Position numbers and translations under genes: made by a program. The notes under the pieces were generated by a model, which did not search any database, was not told where the DNA came from, and saw only the letters and a program-made list of their open reading frames with translations. Below are positions 15,329-24,458 of a DNA stretch of 32,194 nt, one piece after another. The DNA is from Candidatus Limiplasma stercoravium (GTDB lineage Bacteria > Bacillota > Clostridia > Christensenellales > Aristaeellaceae): assembly GCA_018715175.1 (NCBI GenBank), contig DVME01000093.1, positions 1 to 32,194 of the forward strand, given 5' to 3'. Each line of letters starts with the position of its first letter. Position 1 is the first letter of the stretch.

Positions 15329-16369
15329 TCATTGCGCCCCGATGAGCTCGGTGAACATCAAAAACGCCAGCCCCTGGCCGTAGGCCGTGGGACGCAGGGG
15401 GATACCAAGGTAAAAATCCAAATCCATCCCCATGGGCGTGCCGTAGGATACGTTGGCCACCCAGCCGTCCGGCCCGATCTGCGCCGCGACGCCTTCCGCC
15501 GCCCGTAACCCGGCCCGCGCCGCGTCCTCCCCCAGCCAGCCCAGGCGCGCGCCCTTGAGCAGCCCGTAGGCGATGGCCGCGGACGCGGAGGTTTCCACAT
15601 AGCTGTCGGCATGATCCAAAAGCGTATGCCACAGGCCGGTTTGCGCATCCTGCAGGGGCAGCAGCGCCGCGCATTGCTCCCGCCACGTCTCCATCAAAAG
15701 CCGCCTTGCCGCGCCCTGGGGCATCCACTCCAAAAACTCCGGCGCGCCCGCGGTAATCCAGGCGTTGCCCCGCGCCCAAAACGCCCCGCCGAAATGATGC
15801 CGCCCCTCAAACGTCCACCCGTGATACCACAGCCCGTTGTGGGGACAATGCAGGTATTTAATATGAAGCGTCAGCTGATACTCCGCCTCGGCCACCCATT
15901 CCGGCCGCTGCAGCGCCAGGCCCGCGCGCAGCAAAAACAGCACCGTCATATACAGCGTGTCGTCCCAAAGCTGCTGCGGGTTTTCGTCGTGGGTGGTGAT
16001 GTGCTGCAAGCCGCCTTCCTGGGTGCGCGGCATGCCGTTGATCACCCAAAGCGCCCAGTCCTCGATCAGCGAGCGGTAGCGCGCGTCGCGGGTGTGCTCG
16101 TAAAGCACGGTCAGGCCCAGCATGGGCGCGGTGGTGTTGACGTTGCGCGGGGGCAGGCCGCGGGCGATATGCCCCTCATACCAATCGCGCACCCGGCCCA
16201 GCACCGCGCTGTCGCCCGTGGCGCGCCACAGTTTGAGCATGGCGTACACCGCCACGCCCTGGGGCCATTCCCAGGTATCAAGGGTCAGATGATCGTTTTC
16301 GCCGCCTCCGGCATGCGTGGCGGTAAGCTTTTCAAGCACCCGGCCAGCAAGCGCCAATGCGTCCTTCAC
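15329..16369 (-). CDS. Glycoside hydrolase family 105 (unsaturated uronyl/rhamnogalacturonyl hydrolase)
   Basis: Predicted to remove the 4,5-unsaturated uronic acid left at the non-reducing end by polysaccharide lyases (YteR/YesR family, GH88/GH105 toroid). The 346-residue length is typical. Visible marks are the tryptophan-rich DTWEWPQGVAVYAML (31-45), the catalytic acid region LWDDTLYM (Asp136/Asp137), FWARGNAW (197-204) and the closing AYGQGLAFLMFTEL. No signal peptide is seen, so it works in the cytoplasm on imported oligosaccharides. The start is GTG 16369 with GGAGGGAGCGGC before it. It is the first gene of the minus-strand locus, driven by its own promoter (16405-16433), divergent from the iol operon. 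Substrate (galacturonyl- or glucuronyl-linked) cannot be told from sequence. Confidence 0.88.
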   Translation of the reverse strand: MKDALALAGRVLEKLTATHAGGGENDHLTLDTWEWPQGVAVYAMLKLWRATGDSAVLGRVRDWYEGHIARGLPPRNVNTTAPMLGLTVLYEHTRDARYRSLIEDWALWVINGMPRTQEGGLQHITTHDENPQQLWDDTLYMTVLFLLRAGLALQRPEWVAEAEYQLTLHIKYLHCPHNGLWYHGWTFEGRHHFGGAFWARGNAWITAGAPEFLEWMPQGAARRLLMETWREQCAALLPLQDAQTGLWHTLLDHADSYVETSASAAIAYGLLKGARLGWLGEDAARAGLRAAEGVAAQIGPDGWVANVSYGTPMGMDLDFYLGIPLRPTAYGQGLAFLMFTELIGAQ

Positions 16370-16404
16370 GCCGCTCCCTCCTGTTCGGTTCTCGCTTTGC
16401 TGTC

Positions 16405-16433
16405 AGTATAACAAAGAAATGGTTGCATTTCAA
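16405..16433 (-). promoter_or_regulatory. GH105 gene promoter
   Basis: Minus-strand TTGAAA (16433-16428), 17-base spacer, TATACT (16410-16405). It lies about 36 bases before the GTG start at 16369. It is divergent from the iolR promoter in the 171-base gap, leaving about 53 bases between the two -35 boxes for shared operators. Confidence 0.78.
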
Positions 16434-16486
16434 GAGATCGCCGGGTATATTCTTCAAAAAATTATCAACATTTACCCACAACTTGC

Positions 16487-16515
16487 TTTACTTTTGGCGC
16501 AAAATGAGGTAGAAT
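16487..16515 (+). promoter_or_regulatory. Promoter for iolR and the iol operon
   Basis: TTTACT (16487-16492), 17-base spacer, TAGAAT (16510-16515). The -35 is weak, which would suit regulated expression. The AT-rich block just upstream (16455-16480) is the natural place for a DeoR-type operator; it includes the 10-mer ATTTACCCAC shared with the opp promoter region. Confidence 0.65.
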
Positions 16516-16540
16516 ACATACCAAGGAACAACGGGAGCGG

Positions 16541-17311
16541 ATGGTCATTATGAAAGCTGAACGGTTATCTCATATGGAATCCTACGTGCTCGAGCACGAA
16601 AGCGTCACCATGGAGGCCCTTTGCGCGCAGTTTGGCGTGTCCATGAACACGGTGCGGCGCGACGTGGCCGAGCTGCTGCGCAAAGGCAGCGTGGAAAAGG
16701 TCTACGGCGGCGTGCGCGCCCGCCGCGCCACCGAACACCTGCTGCCCGCCTATGAAGCCCGCCGCGCCGACAACGCCGCGGCCAAGACCGCCATTGGCCT
16801 GGAGGCCGCCCGCCTGGTGCGCGACGGGGACATCGTGTTTTTGGACTCGGGCACCACCACCCTCAACGTGGTCGAACACCTGGCCGCCCGGCACGAGCTG
16901 ACGGTGATTACCAACAACCTGGAGGCCATCGTGCGCCTGCTGCCCTACGACAACATCGACGTTATCGCCCTGCCGGGGCGCGTGCGGCGCAAAACCAATT
17001 CCTTCACCGGCATCGAGGCCGCCCGCGCCCTCAAGCAGTACAACGTGCGCCTGGCGCTGATGGCCTCCACCGGCGCCACGCTGCACGGGGTCACCAACTC
17101 CTCGCCCCAGGAGTTCGACATCAAGCGCACGGCCCTGCAAATCGCCCAAAGCGCGGCGCTGCTTCTGGCCAGCGCCAAGTTTGGCACCGCGGGGCTGATG
17201 ACCTACGCGACGTTCGCCGATTTCGACTACGTGGTCACCGACCGTTCTCCGGCCCCGGAATACGAGCGGGCCATCGAGGAAAGCGGCGCGCGGCTGATGA
17301 CCGCCAGATAA
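16541..17311 (+). CDS. iolR: DeoR-family transcriptional regulator (IolR-like)
   Basis: Repressor-type regulator of 256 residues. An N-terminal winged helix-turn-helix (roughly residues 5-60, SMNTVRRDVAELLRKGSVEKVYGG, typical DeoR) is followed by a ligand-sensing domain of the phosphosugar isomerase type. That domain carries FLDSGTTTLNVV, ITNNLEAIV and the usual ALMASTGA and DRSP segments. As first gene of the iol operon it probably senses an inositol-pathway phosphorylated intermediate, as IolR of Bacillus does, and may also control the divergent GH105 promoter. ATG 16541 and ATG 16550 are both possible: GGGAG lies three bases before the first and twelve before the second. The gene name is by context. 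Confidence 0.82.
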   Translation: MVIMKAERLSHMESYVLEHESVTMEALCAQFGVSMNTVRRDVAELLRKGSVEKVYGGVRARRATEHLLPAYEARRADNAAAKTAIGLEAARLVRDGDIVFLDSGTTTLNVVEHLAARHELTVITNNLEAIVRLLPYDNIDVIALPGRVRRKTNSFTGIEAARALKQYNVRLALMASTGATLHGVTNSSPQEFDIKRTALQIAQSAALLLASAKFGTAGLMTYATFADFDYVVTDRSPAPEYERAIEESGARLMTAR

Positions 17312-17329
17312 AAAGAGGAGAGTGAACCG

Positions 17330-18196
17330 ATGCCCGTAGCCAACATGCGCGCGCTCCTGGCCCAAGCCCGCGCGCAGGGCCGCGCCGTAGGCGCGTTCAG
17401 CGTTTCGAGCCTGGAGATGATCCTGGGCGTGGTGCGCGCGGCGGAAGCGCTGCGCACGCCGGTGATATTGCAGGTGGCGCAGGTGCGGCTCGGCCTTATG
17501 CCGCTTCGCGTGCTGGGCCGGGCGATGCTGAGCGCCGCGCAGGACGCCGCCGTGCCCGTGGGCGTCCACCTGGATCACGCCACCAGCCTGGACGTGGTGG
17601 CCCAGGCGCTGGACACGGGTTTTACCTCCGTGATGTACGACGGCTCCGCCCTGCCCCTGGCGCAAAACATGCTCAACACCCAGGAGGTCATGCGCCTGGC
17701 GCGGCCCTACGGCGCGGCGGTGGAGGCCGAGGTGGGCCGCGTGGGGCGCACCGAGGCCGGCGAGCCTTCGCCCGCCGAATGCGCCGACCCCGGCGACTGC
17801 GTCGCCTTCGCCGCCCAGACCGGCGTGGACGCGCTGGCCGTGGCCATCGGCAACGCCCACGGCGTATACGCCGGCGCGCCCCACCTGCGCCTGGACATTC
17901 TCGCCCAGGTACACGCCCGCGTGGATACCCCGCTGGTTTTGCACGGGGGCACCGGCATCGGCCCGGAGGCGTTTCGGAGCATGATCGGCCTGGGCATTTG
18001 CAAAATCAACATCGCCACCGCGCTGTTTCAGGCCAACGCCTCCGCCGCGCTCGCCAACGCCGGCCGGGGCTACTTTGAAATGGCGCGCGCCTGCCTGGAG
18101 GCGTCCCAGCAGGTCGCCCAGGAGCACATCGCCGCGTTTGGCGTCGCGCCCGGCGAAAAAGGAGGTTTCCCGCATGAACGCGCTGTTTCCCGCTGA
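17330..18196 (+). CDS. iolJ: Class II aldolase, 6-phospho-5-dehydro-2-deoxy-D-gluconate aldolase (IolJ)
   Basis: Cleaves 2-deoxy-5-keto-gluconate 6-phosphate into dihydroxyacetone phosphate and malonate semialdehyde. The 288-residue protein belongs to the zinc-dependent class II fructose-bisphosphate aldolase family. Metal-ligand patches are VHLDHATSLD, VEAEVGRVGR, GNAHGVYAG and LHGGTGIG, with the phosphate loop KINIATAL. It begins at ATG 17330 behind AGAGGAGAG and its 3' end overlaps the start of iolC by 23 bases, so the iolC ribosome site AAAAAGGAGG lies inside this gene. A glycolytic or tagatose aldolase is the alternative; the complete set of inositol genes around it makes IolJ the better call. 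Confidence 0.88.
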   Translation: MPVANMRALLAQARAQGRAVGAFSVSSLEMILGVVRAAEALRTPVILQVAQVRLGLMPLRVLGRAMLSAAQDAAVPVGVHLDHATSLDVVAQALDTGFTSVMYDGSALPLAQNMLNTQEVMRLARPYGAAVEAEVGRVGRTEAGEPSPAECADPGDCVAFAAQTGVDALAVAIGNAHGVYAGAPHLRLDILAQVHARVDTPLVLHGGTGIGPEAFRSMIGLGICKINIATALFQANASAALANAGRGYFEMARACLEASQQVAQEHIAAFGVAPGEKGGFPHERAVSR

Positions 18197-19187
18197 GGGC
18201 CGCGCCCTGGACCTGGTGCCCGTGGGCCGCGTGGCCGTGGATCTCAACCCCACCGACTACAACCGCCCCCTCAGCCAAAGCCAGCATTTTAACAAATACC
18301 TGGGCGGCTCGCCGGCCAACATCGCCGTGGGCGCCGCCCGCCTGGGCCTGCGCGTGGGCTTTTTGGGCAAGATTTCCAACGACGCCATGGGCGACTTCGT
18401 GGCCGATTTCTTCCGCCGCGAGGGAATCGACCTCAGCCACCTCACCCGCGCCAAAAACGGCGAAAGCCTTGGCCTGACCTTCACCGAAATCCTCTCGCCC
18501 ACCCAAAGCAGCATCCTGATGTACCGCGAGGGCGTCGCCGACCTCGCGCTTGACCCCGGCGACGTGGACGAAGCCTACGTCGCTTCCACCCGCGCGCTGC
18601 TGGTTTCCGGCACGGCGCTGAGCGCCTCGCCCTCGCGCGAAGCCTGCTTCAAGGCCCTGGCCTATGCGCGCCGGCACGAAACGTGCGTGATCTTTGACGC
18701 CGACTACCGCGCCTACACCTGGAAAAGCAAGGACGAGGTGGCCGTGTATACGTCCCTGGCGGCCCGGCAAAGCGACATTCTGCTGGGCTCGCGCGAGGAA
18801 TTTGACCTCATGGAGCGGCTGCTGGGCCTGCCCGGAACCGACGAAGCCTCCGCCGATTACTGGCTGAGCCGGGGCGCGAAGCTCCTGGTCATCAAGCACG
18901 GCAAGGAAGGCTCCTACGCCTACGCGCCCGGCGAGCGCTACCGCGTGCGTCCCTTCCCGGTGGAAGCGCTCAAGGGCTTCGGCGGCGGCGACGGCTACGC
19001 CTCGGCGTTCCTGGCCGGGCTGATGGGCGGCCTGCCCCTGCCCCAAGCCCTGGAAATGGGCAGCGCCAGCGCCGCCATGCTGGTGGCCAGCCACGCCTGC
19101 TCGCGCGACATGCCCACCCGTGCGGCCCTGGACGCCTTCATCGCCGAAAAAAAGGCCGTTCACGGCGGCGTGGTCTCCGCTTTGTAA
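18174..19187 (+). CDS. iolC: 5-dehydro-2-deoxygluconokinase (IolC)
   Basis: PfkB-family sugar kinase that phosphorylates 2-deoxy-5-keto-gluconate. 337 residues from ATG 18174, chosen because it has the strong AAAAAGGAGGTTTCCCGC site and places the VGRVAVDLNP opening strand at the N-terminus. The GGSPANIAVGAARLGL substrate segment and the C-terminal GGGDGYASAFLAGL with catalytic Asp273 are intact; IolC proteins have the same G-GD-YASAF form. The first 23 bases overlap iolJ, giving translational coupling. Ribokinase-type specificity for another sugar is unlikely in this setting. Confidence 0.91.
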   Translation: MNALFPAEGRALDLVPVGRVAVDLNPTDYNRPLSQSQHFNKYLGGSPANIAVGAARLGLRVGFLGKISNDAMGDFVADFFRREGIDLSHLTRAKNGESLGLTFTEILSPTQSSILMYREGVADLALDPGDVDEAYVASTRALLVSGTALSASPSREACFKALAYARRHETCVIFDADYRAYTWKSKDEVAVYTSLAARQSDILLGSREEFDLMERLLGLPGTDEASADYWLSRGAKLLVIKHGKEGSYAYAPGERYRVRPFPVEALKGFGGGDGYASAFLAGLMGGLPLPQALEMGSASAAMLVASHACSRDMPTRAALDAFIAEKKAVHGGVVSAL

Positions 19188-19217
19188 GCCTCCCGATTCT
19201 GGAAAGGAGCGATTCGC

Positions 19218-20720
19218 ATGCAAACCGCCAAACCCTTCATCGCCGGCGCGTTCGTCGACTCCGCGTCCGACGTGTGGCACACCGTGTACGACCCTTCCAC
19301 CGGCGAGGCCATCGCCCGCGTGCCCGCCTGCACCCGCGCCGAGGTAGAAAGCGCCGTGGCCGCGGCCAAGGCCGCCTATCCCGCCTGGCGCGACACGCCG
19401 CCGCGCAAGCGCTGCCAGCTGATGTTTAGGCTGCGCGAGCTGCTTGTGCGCGACATGGACGAGCTGACCCGGCTTTGCGCCACGGAAAACGGCAAGGTGC
19501 TTTCCGAAGCCGCCGGCGACGTGGGCAAAGCCCTGGAAATGACGGAGCTGGCCAGCGGCGCCCTGCACCACCTCATGGGCGACAGCCTCATGGACGCCTC
19601 CAAGGGCTACGACACCGTCACCTACCGCGAGCCGCTGGGCGTGTTTGCGGGCATCGCGCCGTGGAACTTCCCGGCCATGATTCCCGTGGGCTGGATGGCG
19701 CCGCTGTGCATCGTGTGCGGCAACACCTTTGTGCTCAAGCCCGCCATGACCACGCCGCTGACCAGCCTGCGCATCGCCGCGCTGTACAAGGAAGCCGGAT
19801 TCCCCGACGGCGTGTTCAACGTGGTGCCCTGCGCCAACGAGGAAGCCGAGCTATTGGTCACGCACCCGGACGTGCGCGGCATCACCTTTGTGGGCTCCAC
19901 GGCCGTGGGGCGGCACGTATACGCCACCGCCGCCGCGCACGGCAAGCGCGTGCAGGCCCTGTGCGAAGCCAAAAACCACGCTCTGGTTTTGGACGACGCG
20001 CCCCTGACGCGCACGGCCGCGGGCATTATGAACAGCGCCTTTGGCTGCGCGGGCGAACGCTGCATGGCCTTGCCGGTGGTGGTGGCGCAGGAATCCATCG
20101 CCGACCAGCTGGTGGCGGAGCTGGTGCGCCTGTGCCGGGCGCAGAAAATCGGCCCCGCCTACGACCCGCAAAGCAAGCTGGGGCCGGTAGGCTCCAAGGC
20201 GCACATGCGCCGCATCCTGGACTGGATCGACAAGGGGATTTCCGAGGGCGCCGTGCCCGTGCTGGACGGCCGCGGCGTCAAGGTGCCCGGCTACGAAAAC
20301 GGCTATTACATCGGCCACACGATTCTCGACCACGTGACCGAGGCCATGACCGTGGGCCAGCGCGAAATTTTCGGCCCGGTATTGTGCATCAAGCGCGTCA
20401 AGGACTTCGAGGAAGGACTCGCCCTGATGAACCGCATCCCCTTTGCCAACGGCTCGGTGATCTTCACCCAAAACGGCTACTATGCCCGCCAGTTCGCCCG
20501 CCGCACCGACGGCGGCATGGTGGGCGTCAACGTGGGCATCCCCGTGCCCATCGGCGCGTTTTCCTTTACCGGGCACAAGCAGTCCTTCTTTGGCGACCTG
20601 CACTGCCACGGCCGCGACGCCTTCCGCTTCTACACCGAAACCAAAACCGTCACCACCCGCTGGTTTGACGAGGAAGAAATGAAAAAGGAACACGTGGACA
20701 GCTGGGACGGCTCGCTGTAA
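19218..20720 (+). CDS. iolA: Methylmalonate/malonate semialdehyde dehydrogenase (IolA)
   Basis: CoA-acylating NAD-dependent aldehyde dehydrogenase that turns malonate semialdehyde into acetyl-CoA and CO2, the last step of inositol breakdown. 500 residues, normal length. The PWNFPAMIPVGWMAPLCIVCGNTFVLKPA stretch of this subfamily is present, and the active-site FGCAGERCMALPVVV carries Cys282. The ending GAFSFTGHKQSFFGDLHCHG-type tail and KTVTTRW are also typical of IolA/MmsA. ATG 19218 follows GGAAAGGAGCGATTCGC. In IolA the classical ALDH glutamate before the cysteine is absent, as expected for CoA-dependent members; here the local sequence is CEAKNHALVL. Thirty bases separate it from iolC and 31 from iolG. 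Confidence 0.94.
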   Translation: MQTAKPFIAGAFVDSASDVWHTVYDPSTGEAIARVPACTRAEVESAVAAAKAAYPAWRDTPPRKRCQLMFRLRELLVRDMDELTRLCATENGKVLSEAAGDVGKALEMTELASGALHHLMGDSLMDASKGYDTVTYREPLGVFAGIAPWNFPAMIPVGWMAPLCIVCGNTFVLKPAMTTPLTSLRIAALYKEAGFPDGVFNVVPCANEEAELLVTHPDVRGITFVGSTAVGRHVYATAAAHGKRVQALCEAKNHALVLDDAPLTRTAAGIMNSAFGCAGERCMALPVVVAQESIADQLVAELVRLCRAQKIGPAYDPQSKLGPVGSKAHMRRILDWIDKGISEGAVPVLDGRGVKVPGYENGYYIGHTILDHVTEAMTVGQREIFGPVLCIKRVKDFEEGLALMNRIPFANGSVIFTQNGYYARQFARRTDGGMVGVNVGIPVPIGAFSFTGHKQSFFGDLHCHGRDAFRFYTETKTVTTRWFDEEEMKKEHVDSWDGSL

Positions 20721-20751
20721 CCGCTGTACCCTACGGAAAGGACGGCCCATC

Positions 20752-21771
20752 ATGAAAAAACTGCGCATCGGCATCATCGGCGCCGGACGCATCGGAAACG
20801 TCCACGCCCAATCCCTGACCTACTTCATCCCCCAGGCCGAAGTCGCCATGATTACCGACCCCAACGAGCAGGCCGCCCAGCGCGTGGCCCAGGCTTACGG
20901 CATTCCCGCCTGGGGGCCGGACTACCGCACCCTTCTGGCGGATCCCTCCATCGAGGCGGTGCTGGTATGCTCGCCCACGCCCACCCATGCGGACATCGCC
21001 ATGGCCGCCATGCGCGCGGGCAAGCACGTGTTTTGCGAAAAGCCCGTGGATCTGACGCTCGAAAAAATCCGCGCCACCGCCCGCGTTGCCCAGGAAACCG
21101 GCCGAAAGATACAGGTGGGCTTCAACCGCCGCTTCGACCACAACCACGGCCGCGTGCGCCAACTGGCGGCCAGCGGCGCGCTGGGGCAAGTGGAAATTGT
21201 CAAGATCACTTCGCGCGATCCCCAGCCGCCTTCTCCCGAGTACGCCGCGTCCTCGGGCGGGCTGTACATCGACATGATGATTCACGACTTTGACATGGCC
21301 ATGTTCCTTGCCGGCAGCGACGTGCGCGAGGTATACGCCACCGGCGTCAGCCTGGTGGATCCGCGCATTGGCGAGGCGGGCGACGTGGACACCGCCATCG
21401 TCACCCTGTCGTTTGAAAACGGCGCCCTGGGCGTGATTGACAACAGCCGCCGCGCCGCCTACGGCTACGACCAGCGCGTGGAGGTGTTTGGCAGCCTGGG
21501 CATGGCCGCCGGCGAAAACGACGGCGACACCACCGTGCGCCTGTCCACCGAGGCGGGCGTGGTGAGCGACAAGCCGCAGTACTTCTTCCTGGAGCGCTAC
21601 ATGGCCAGCTTTACCGAGGAGCTTCGGCAGTTTGTGGAAGCGGTCGTCAACGACAAGCCCGTGCCCGTGGGCCTTCACGAAGGGTTGATGAGCGTGGCCC
21701 TGGCCAAGGCCGCCCGCCTGTCCCTGGACGAGCACCGGCCCGTGCAGGTGCGCGAGATTTTGGAGGCGTAA
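20752..21771 (+). CDS. iolG: Inositol 2-dehydrogenase (IolG)
   Basis: NAD-dependent oxidation of myo-inositol to scyllo-inosose, the entry step. 339 residues of the Gfo/Idh/MocA family: N-terminal GIIGAGRIGNVHA Rossmann loop, CEKPVDLT with Glu96 and catalytic Lys97, and GGLYIDMMIHDFDMA with Asp174 and His178, the D-x3-H pair that binds the inositol. ATG 20752 follows GGAAAGGACGGCCCATC. The family also holds scyllo-inositol dehydrogenases and other sugar dehydrogenases, so the stereochemical preference is not certain, but a single copy within the full operon fits the myo-inositol enzyme. Confidence 0.92.
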   Translation: MKKLRIGIIGAGRIGNVHAQSLTYFIPQAEVAMITDPNEQAAQRVAQAYGIPAWGPDYRTLLADPSIEAVLVCSPTPTHADIAMAAMRAGKHVFCEKPVDLTLEKIRATARVAQETGRKIQVGFNRRFDHNHGRVRQLAASGALGQVEIVKITSRDPQPPSPEYAASSGGLYIDMMIHDFDMAMFLAGSDVREVYATGVSLVDPRIGEAGDVDTAIVTLSFENGALGVIDNSRRAAYGYDQRVEVFGSLGMAAGENDGDTTVRLSTEAGVVSDKPQYFFLERYMASFTEELRQFVEAVVNDKPVPVGLHEGLMSVALAKAARLSLDEHRPVQVREILEA

Positions 21772-21774
21772 GCG

Positions 21775-22569
21775 ATGGATGCCATCATCAGAGCCCAGGG
21801 CGAGCATCCCTTTGGCGTGACCACGCTGACCCAGATGGGCGGAAAAAACGCCGGCATGCTCATGGATTTTGACGTGCTGCGCCTACGCCGGGGCGAGCGC
21901 TACCACGATTCCCGGCCCCTGGAAAAGGCTTACCTGCTGGTTTACGGCGAAGCGGTGTTTTCCTGGGACGGCCGCGAGCATACCCAGCGGCGCGACAACT
22001 GTTTTGACGTATCGCCCACGGCCCTGCACGTGTGCCGCCAAACCGCCGTGACCCTGACCTGTCTGAGCGAGGACTGCGAGATCTGCGTGCTGCGCACCGA
22101 CAACGACCGCGCCTTTGAAAGCCGCCTTTACCTGCCCGGGGACACGCCCGACGAACGCCGCGGCGCCGGCACCATGCGGGAAACCAGCACGCGCATCGTG
22201 CGCACGATCTTTGACGGTTCCTCCGCGCCCTACGCCAACCTGGTCTTGGGCGAGGTTATCGGCTTCCCGGGCAAATGGTCCAGCTACCCGCCGCATCACC
22301 ACCCCCAGCCCGAAATCTACTACTACAAAACCCTGCCCGCCAACGGCTTTGCCTACGCCGAATTGGGCGAGGATGTGCTGAAGGTTCACAACAACGACAC
22401 CGTGCTCATCGCCCCCGGGCTCACCCATCCCCATTGCACCCCGCCCGGCTACGCGCTGTGGTACCTGTGGGCCATCCGTCACCTGCCCGGCGATCGCTAC
22501 GGCACCCCTACCTTCGTGCCGCAACATCTGTGGGTGCAGCGCGAGGACGCCGTTTACTGGGGCGACTGA
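21775..22569 (+). CDS. iolB: 5-deoxy-glucuronate isomerase (IolB)
   Basis: Isomerises 5-deoxy-glucuronate to 2-deoxy-5-keto-gluconate. 264 residues with bicupin architecture. The C-terminal cupin shows the metal-binding set YPPHHHPQPEIYYYKTLPANGFAYAEL and later PGLTHPHCTPPGYALWYLWAIRH, both typical of IolB. It starts three bases after iolG; the ribosome site GGAGG lies in the last codons of iolG. Product of iolD, substrate for iolC, both in the same operon. Confidence 0.93.
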   Translation: MDAIIRAQGEHPFGVTTLTQMGGKNAGMLMDFDVLRLRRGERYHDSRPLEKAYLLVYGEAVFSWDGREHTQRRDNCFDVSPTALHVCRQTAVTLTCLSEDCEICVLRTDNDRAFESRLYLPGDTPDERRGAGTMRETSTRIVRTIFDGSSAPYANLVLGEVIGFPGKWSSYPPHHHPQPEIYYYKTLPANGFAYAELGEDVLKVHNNDTVLIAPGLTHPHCTPPGYALWYLWAIRHLPGDRYGTPTFVPQHLWVQREDAVYWGD

Positions 22570-22583
22570 AGGGAGGCAACCGC

Positions 22584-24440
22584 ATGGCGAGCACCGTTCG
22601 CCTGACCATGGCGCAGGCGCTGGTTCGGTTTTTGGATAACCAATACGTTGAAATGGACGGCGTGGAAAGCCGTTTTGTCAACAACCTCTTTGGCGTGTTC
22701 GGCCACGGCTGCGTGGTGGGCGTGGGCCAGGCCCTCAGCCAGGGCGGGCACAGCATTCGCTTTTTGCAGGGCAAAAACGAGCAGAACATGGCCCTGGCCG
22801 CCGTCGCCTTCGCCAAGCAGAAAAACCGCCGCGAAATCATCCCCTGCGTCAGCTCCATCGGCCCCGGGGCCATGAACATGGTCACCGCCGCCGGCTGCGC
22901 CACGGCCAACCGCATTCCCCTGCTGCTCCTGCCCGGCGATACCTTCGCCTGCCGCCAGCCCGACCCCGTGCTGCAACAGGCGGAGTTCTTCGACGGCTTC
23001 GGCCGCACCGTGACCGACGCCTTCCGCGGCGTGTGCCATTACTTCGACCGCCTGGAGCGCCCCGAGCAGCTCTTGAGCGCGGCCATCCACGCCATGCGCG
23101 TGCTCACCGATCCCGCCGATACCGGCGCGGTGTGCCTGGCGCTGCCCCAGGATGTGGAGGGCGAAGCCTACGACTACCCCGAAGCCTTCTTCCGCCGCCG
23201 CGTGTGGCACCTGGACCGCCGGCCCATGACCCAAGGCCAGCTGGAGCGCGCCGCGGCCCTTTTGCGCAGCGCGCGCAGGCCCCTGGCCATATTGGGCGGC
23301 GGCGTTCGTTACAGCGAGGCGGGCGAAGCCTTCGCGCGCCTGTGCGAGCAATGCGGCATCCCGTTTTGCGAAACGCAGGCCGGCAAGGGCACGCTGAGCT
23401 GGGAACACCCGCTTAACCTCGGCGGCGTGGGCGTCACCGGCGGACGGGCCGCCAACGCCCTGGCGCCCCAGGCCGACGTGGTGCTGGCCGTGGGCACCCG
23501 CCTGACGGATTTCACCACCTGTTCCAAATGGCTCTTTGCCCCGGACGCGCGGTTTCTCTCCCTCAACATCTGCCCCTTTGACGCGGTGAAGTACGACGGC
23601 GAGCCCATCGTCTGTGACGCCCGCGCCGGCCTGGAAGCCCTGGCCGCGGCGCTTAGAGACTACCGCGCCGGCTGGGACGAGCGCGTGGCCCAGGCCCGGC
23701 GCAGCTGGCTGGCCGAGGCCGACGCCTACTACGCCCAAACCGCGCCCCAGGGCCTCAGCCAAACCCGCGCCCTGGGCGAAATCAACCGTTTCCTGCAAAA
23801 GGACGACATCGCCGTGGGCTCCGCGGGCAGCCTGCCCGGAGACATGCAGCGCCTGTGGCGCGCCGGCGAAAGCGGCACCTATCACATGGAATACGGCTTT
23901 TCCAACATGGGCTACGAAATCAACGGCGCCCTGGGCGTCAAGCTGGCCTGCCCCGAGCGCGAGGTATACGCCTTCTTTGGCGACGGCACCTACCTCATGG
24001 CTCACTCCGAGCTGCTCACCTGCGTGCAGGAAGGGCTGCGCGTTCACTTCTGCCTGTTTGACAACAGCGGCTGGGGCTGCATCGAAAATTTGCAAAACAA
24101 CCAGGGCAACGACACCTTCGGCACGGTGTTCCGCCGCCGCGATCCCGTTTCGGGCGCGCTGGAGGGCGAGGTGTTGGCCGTGGACTACGCGCAAAACGCC
24201 GCGGCCTATGGCCTGAAAACCTACACCATCCACACCGTGGAGCAATTGCGGCAGGCGCTGGCCGACGCGCTGACGCAGCCGCTGCCGGTGCTGTACGACA
24301 TCAAGGTGCTGCCAGGCTCCATGACCCCCGGCTTTGACAGCTGGTGGCGCGTGGGCGTGGCCGAGGTTTCCACACAGCCGCGCGTGCAGGCCGCCTGGAA
24401 GGACATGGACGCCCACGTAAGGCATACCCGAAAATTTTGA
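22584..24440 (+). CDS. iolD: 3D-(3,5/4)-trihydroxycyclohexane-1,2-dione hydrolase (IolD)
   Basis: Thiamine diphosphate enzyme that opens the inosose-derived ring to 5-deoxy-glucuronate. 618 residues, three domains like acetolactate synthase: N-terminal PYR domain starting TVRLTMAQALVRFL, central domain with LGGGVRYSEAG, and C-terminal PP domain with the TPP/Mg site GDGTYLMAHSELLTC (466-480) followed by FDNSGWGCIENLQ, which is specific to IolD among this superfamily. ATG 22584 follows AGGGAGGCAACCGC, 14 bases after iolB; a longer open frame upstream only overlaps iolB and shows no family sequence. Confidence 0.94.
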   Translation: MASTVRLTMAQALVRFLDNQYVEMDGVESRFVNNLFGVFGHGCVVGVGQALSQGGHSIRFLQGKNEQNMALAAVAFAKQKNRREIIPCVSSIGPGAMNMVTAAGCATANRIPLLLLPGDTFACRQPDPVLQQAEFFDGFGRTVTDAFRGVCHYFDRLERPEQLLSAAIHAMRVLTDPADTGAVCLALPQDVEGEAYDYPEAFFRRRVWHLDRRPMTQGQLERAAALLRSARRPLAILGGGVRYSEAGEAFARLCEQCGIPFCETQAGKGTLSWEHPLNLGGVGVTGGRAANALAPQADVVLAVGTRLTDFTTCSKWLFAPDARFLSLNICPFDAVKYDGEPIVCDARAGLEALAAALRDYRAGWDERVAQARRSWLAEADAYYAQTAPQGLSQTRALGEINRFLQKDDIAVGSAGSLPGDMQRLWRAGESGTYHMEYGFSNMGYEINGALGVKLACPEREVYAFFGDGTYLMAHSELLTCVQEGLRVHFCLFDNSGWGCIENLQNNQGNDTFGTVFRRRDPVSGALEGEVLAVDYAQNAAAYGLKTYTIHTVEQLRQALADALTQPLPVLYDIKVLPGSMTPGFDSWWRVGVAEVSTQPRVQAAWKDMDAHVRHTRKF

Positions 24441-24458
24441 CAAAAGGAGCTGAGCGCA

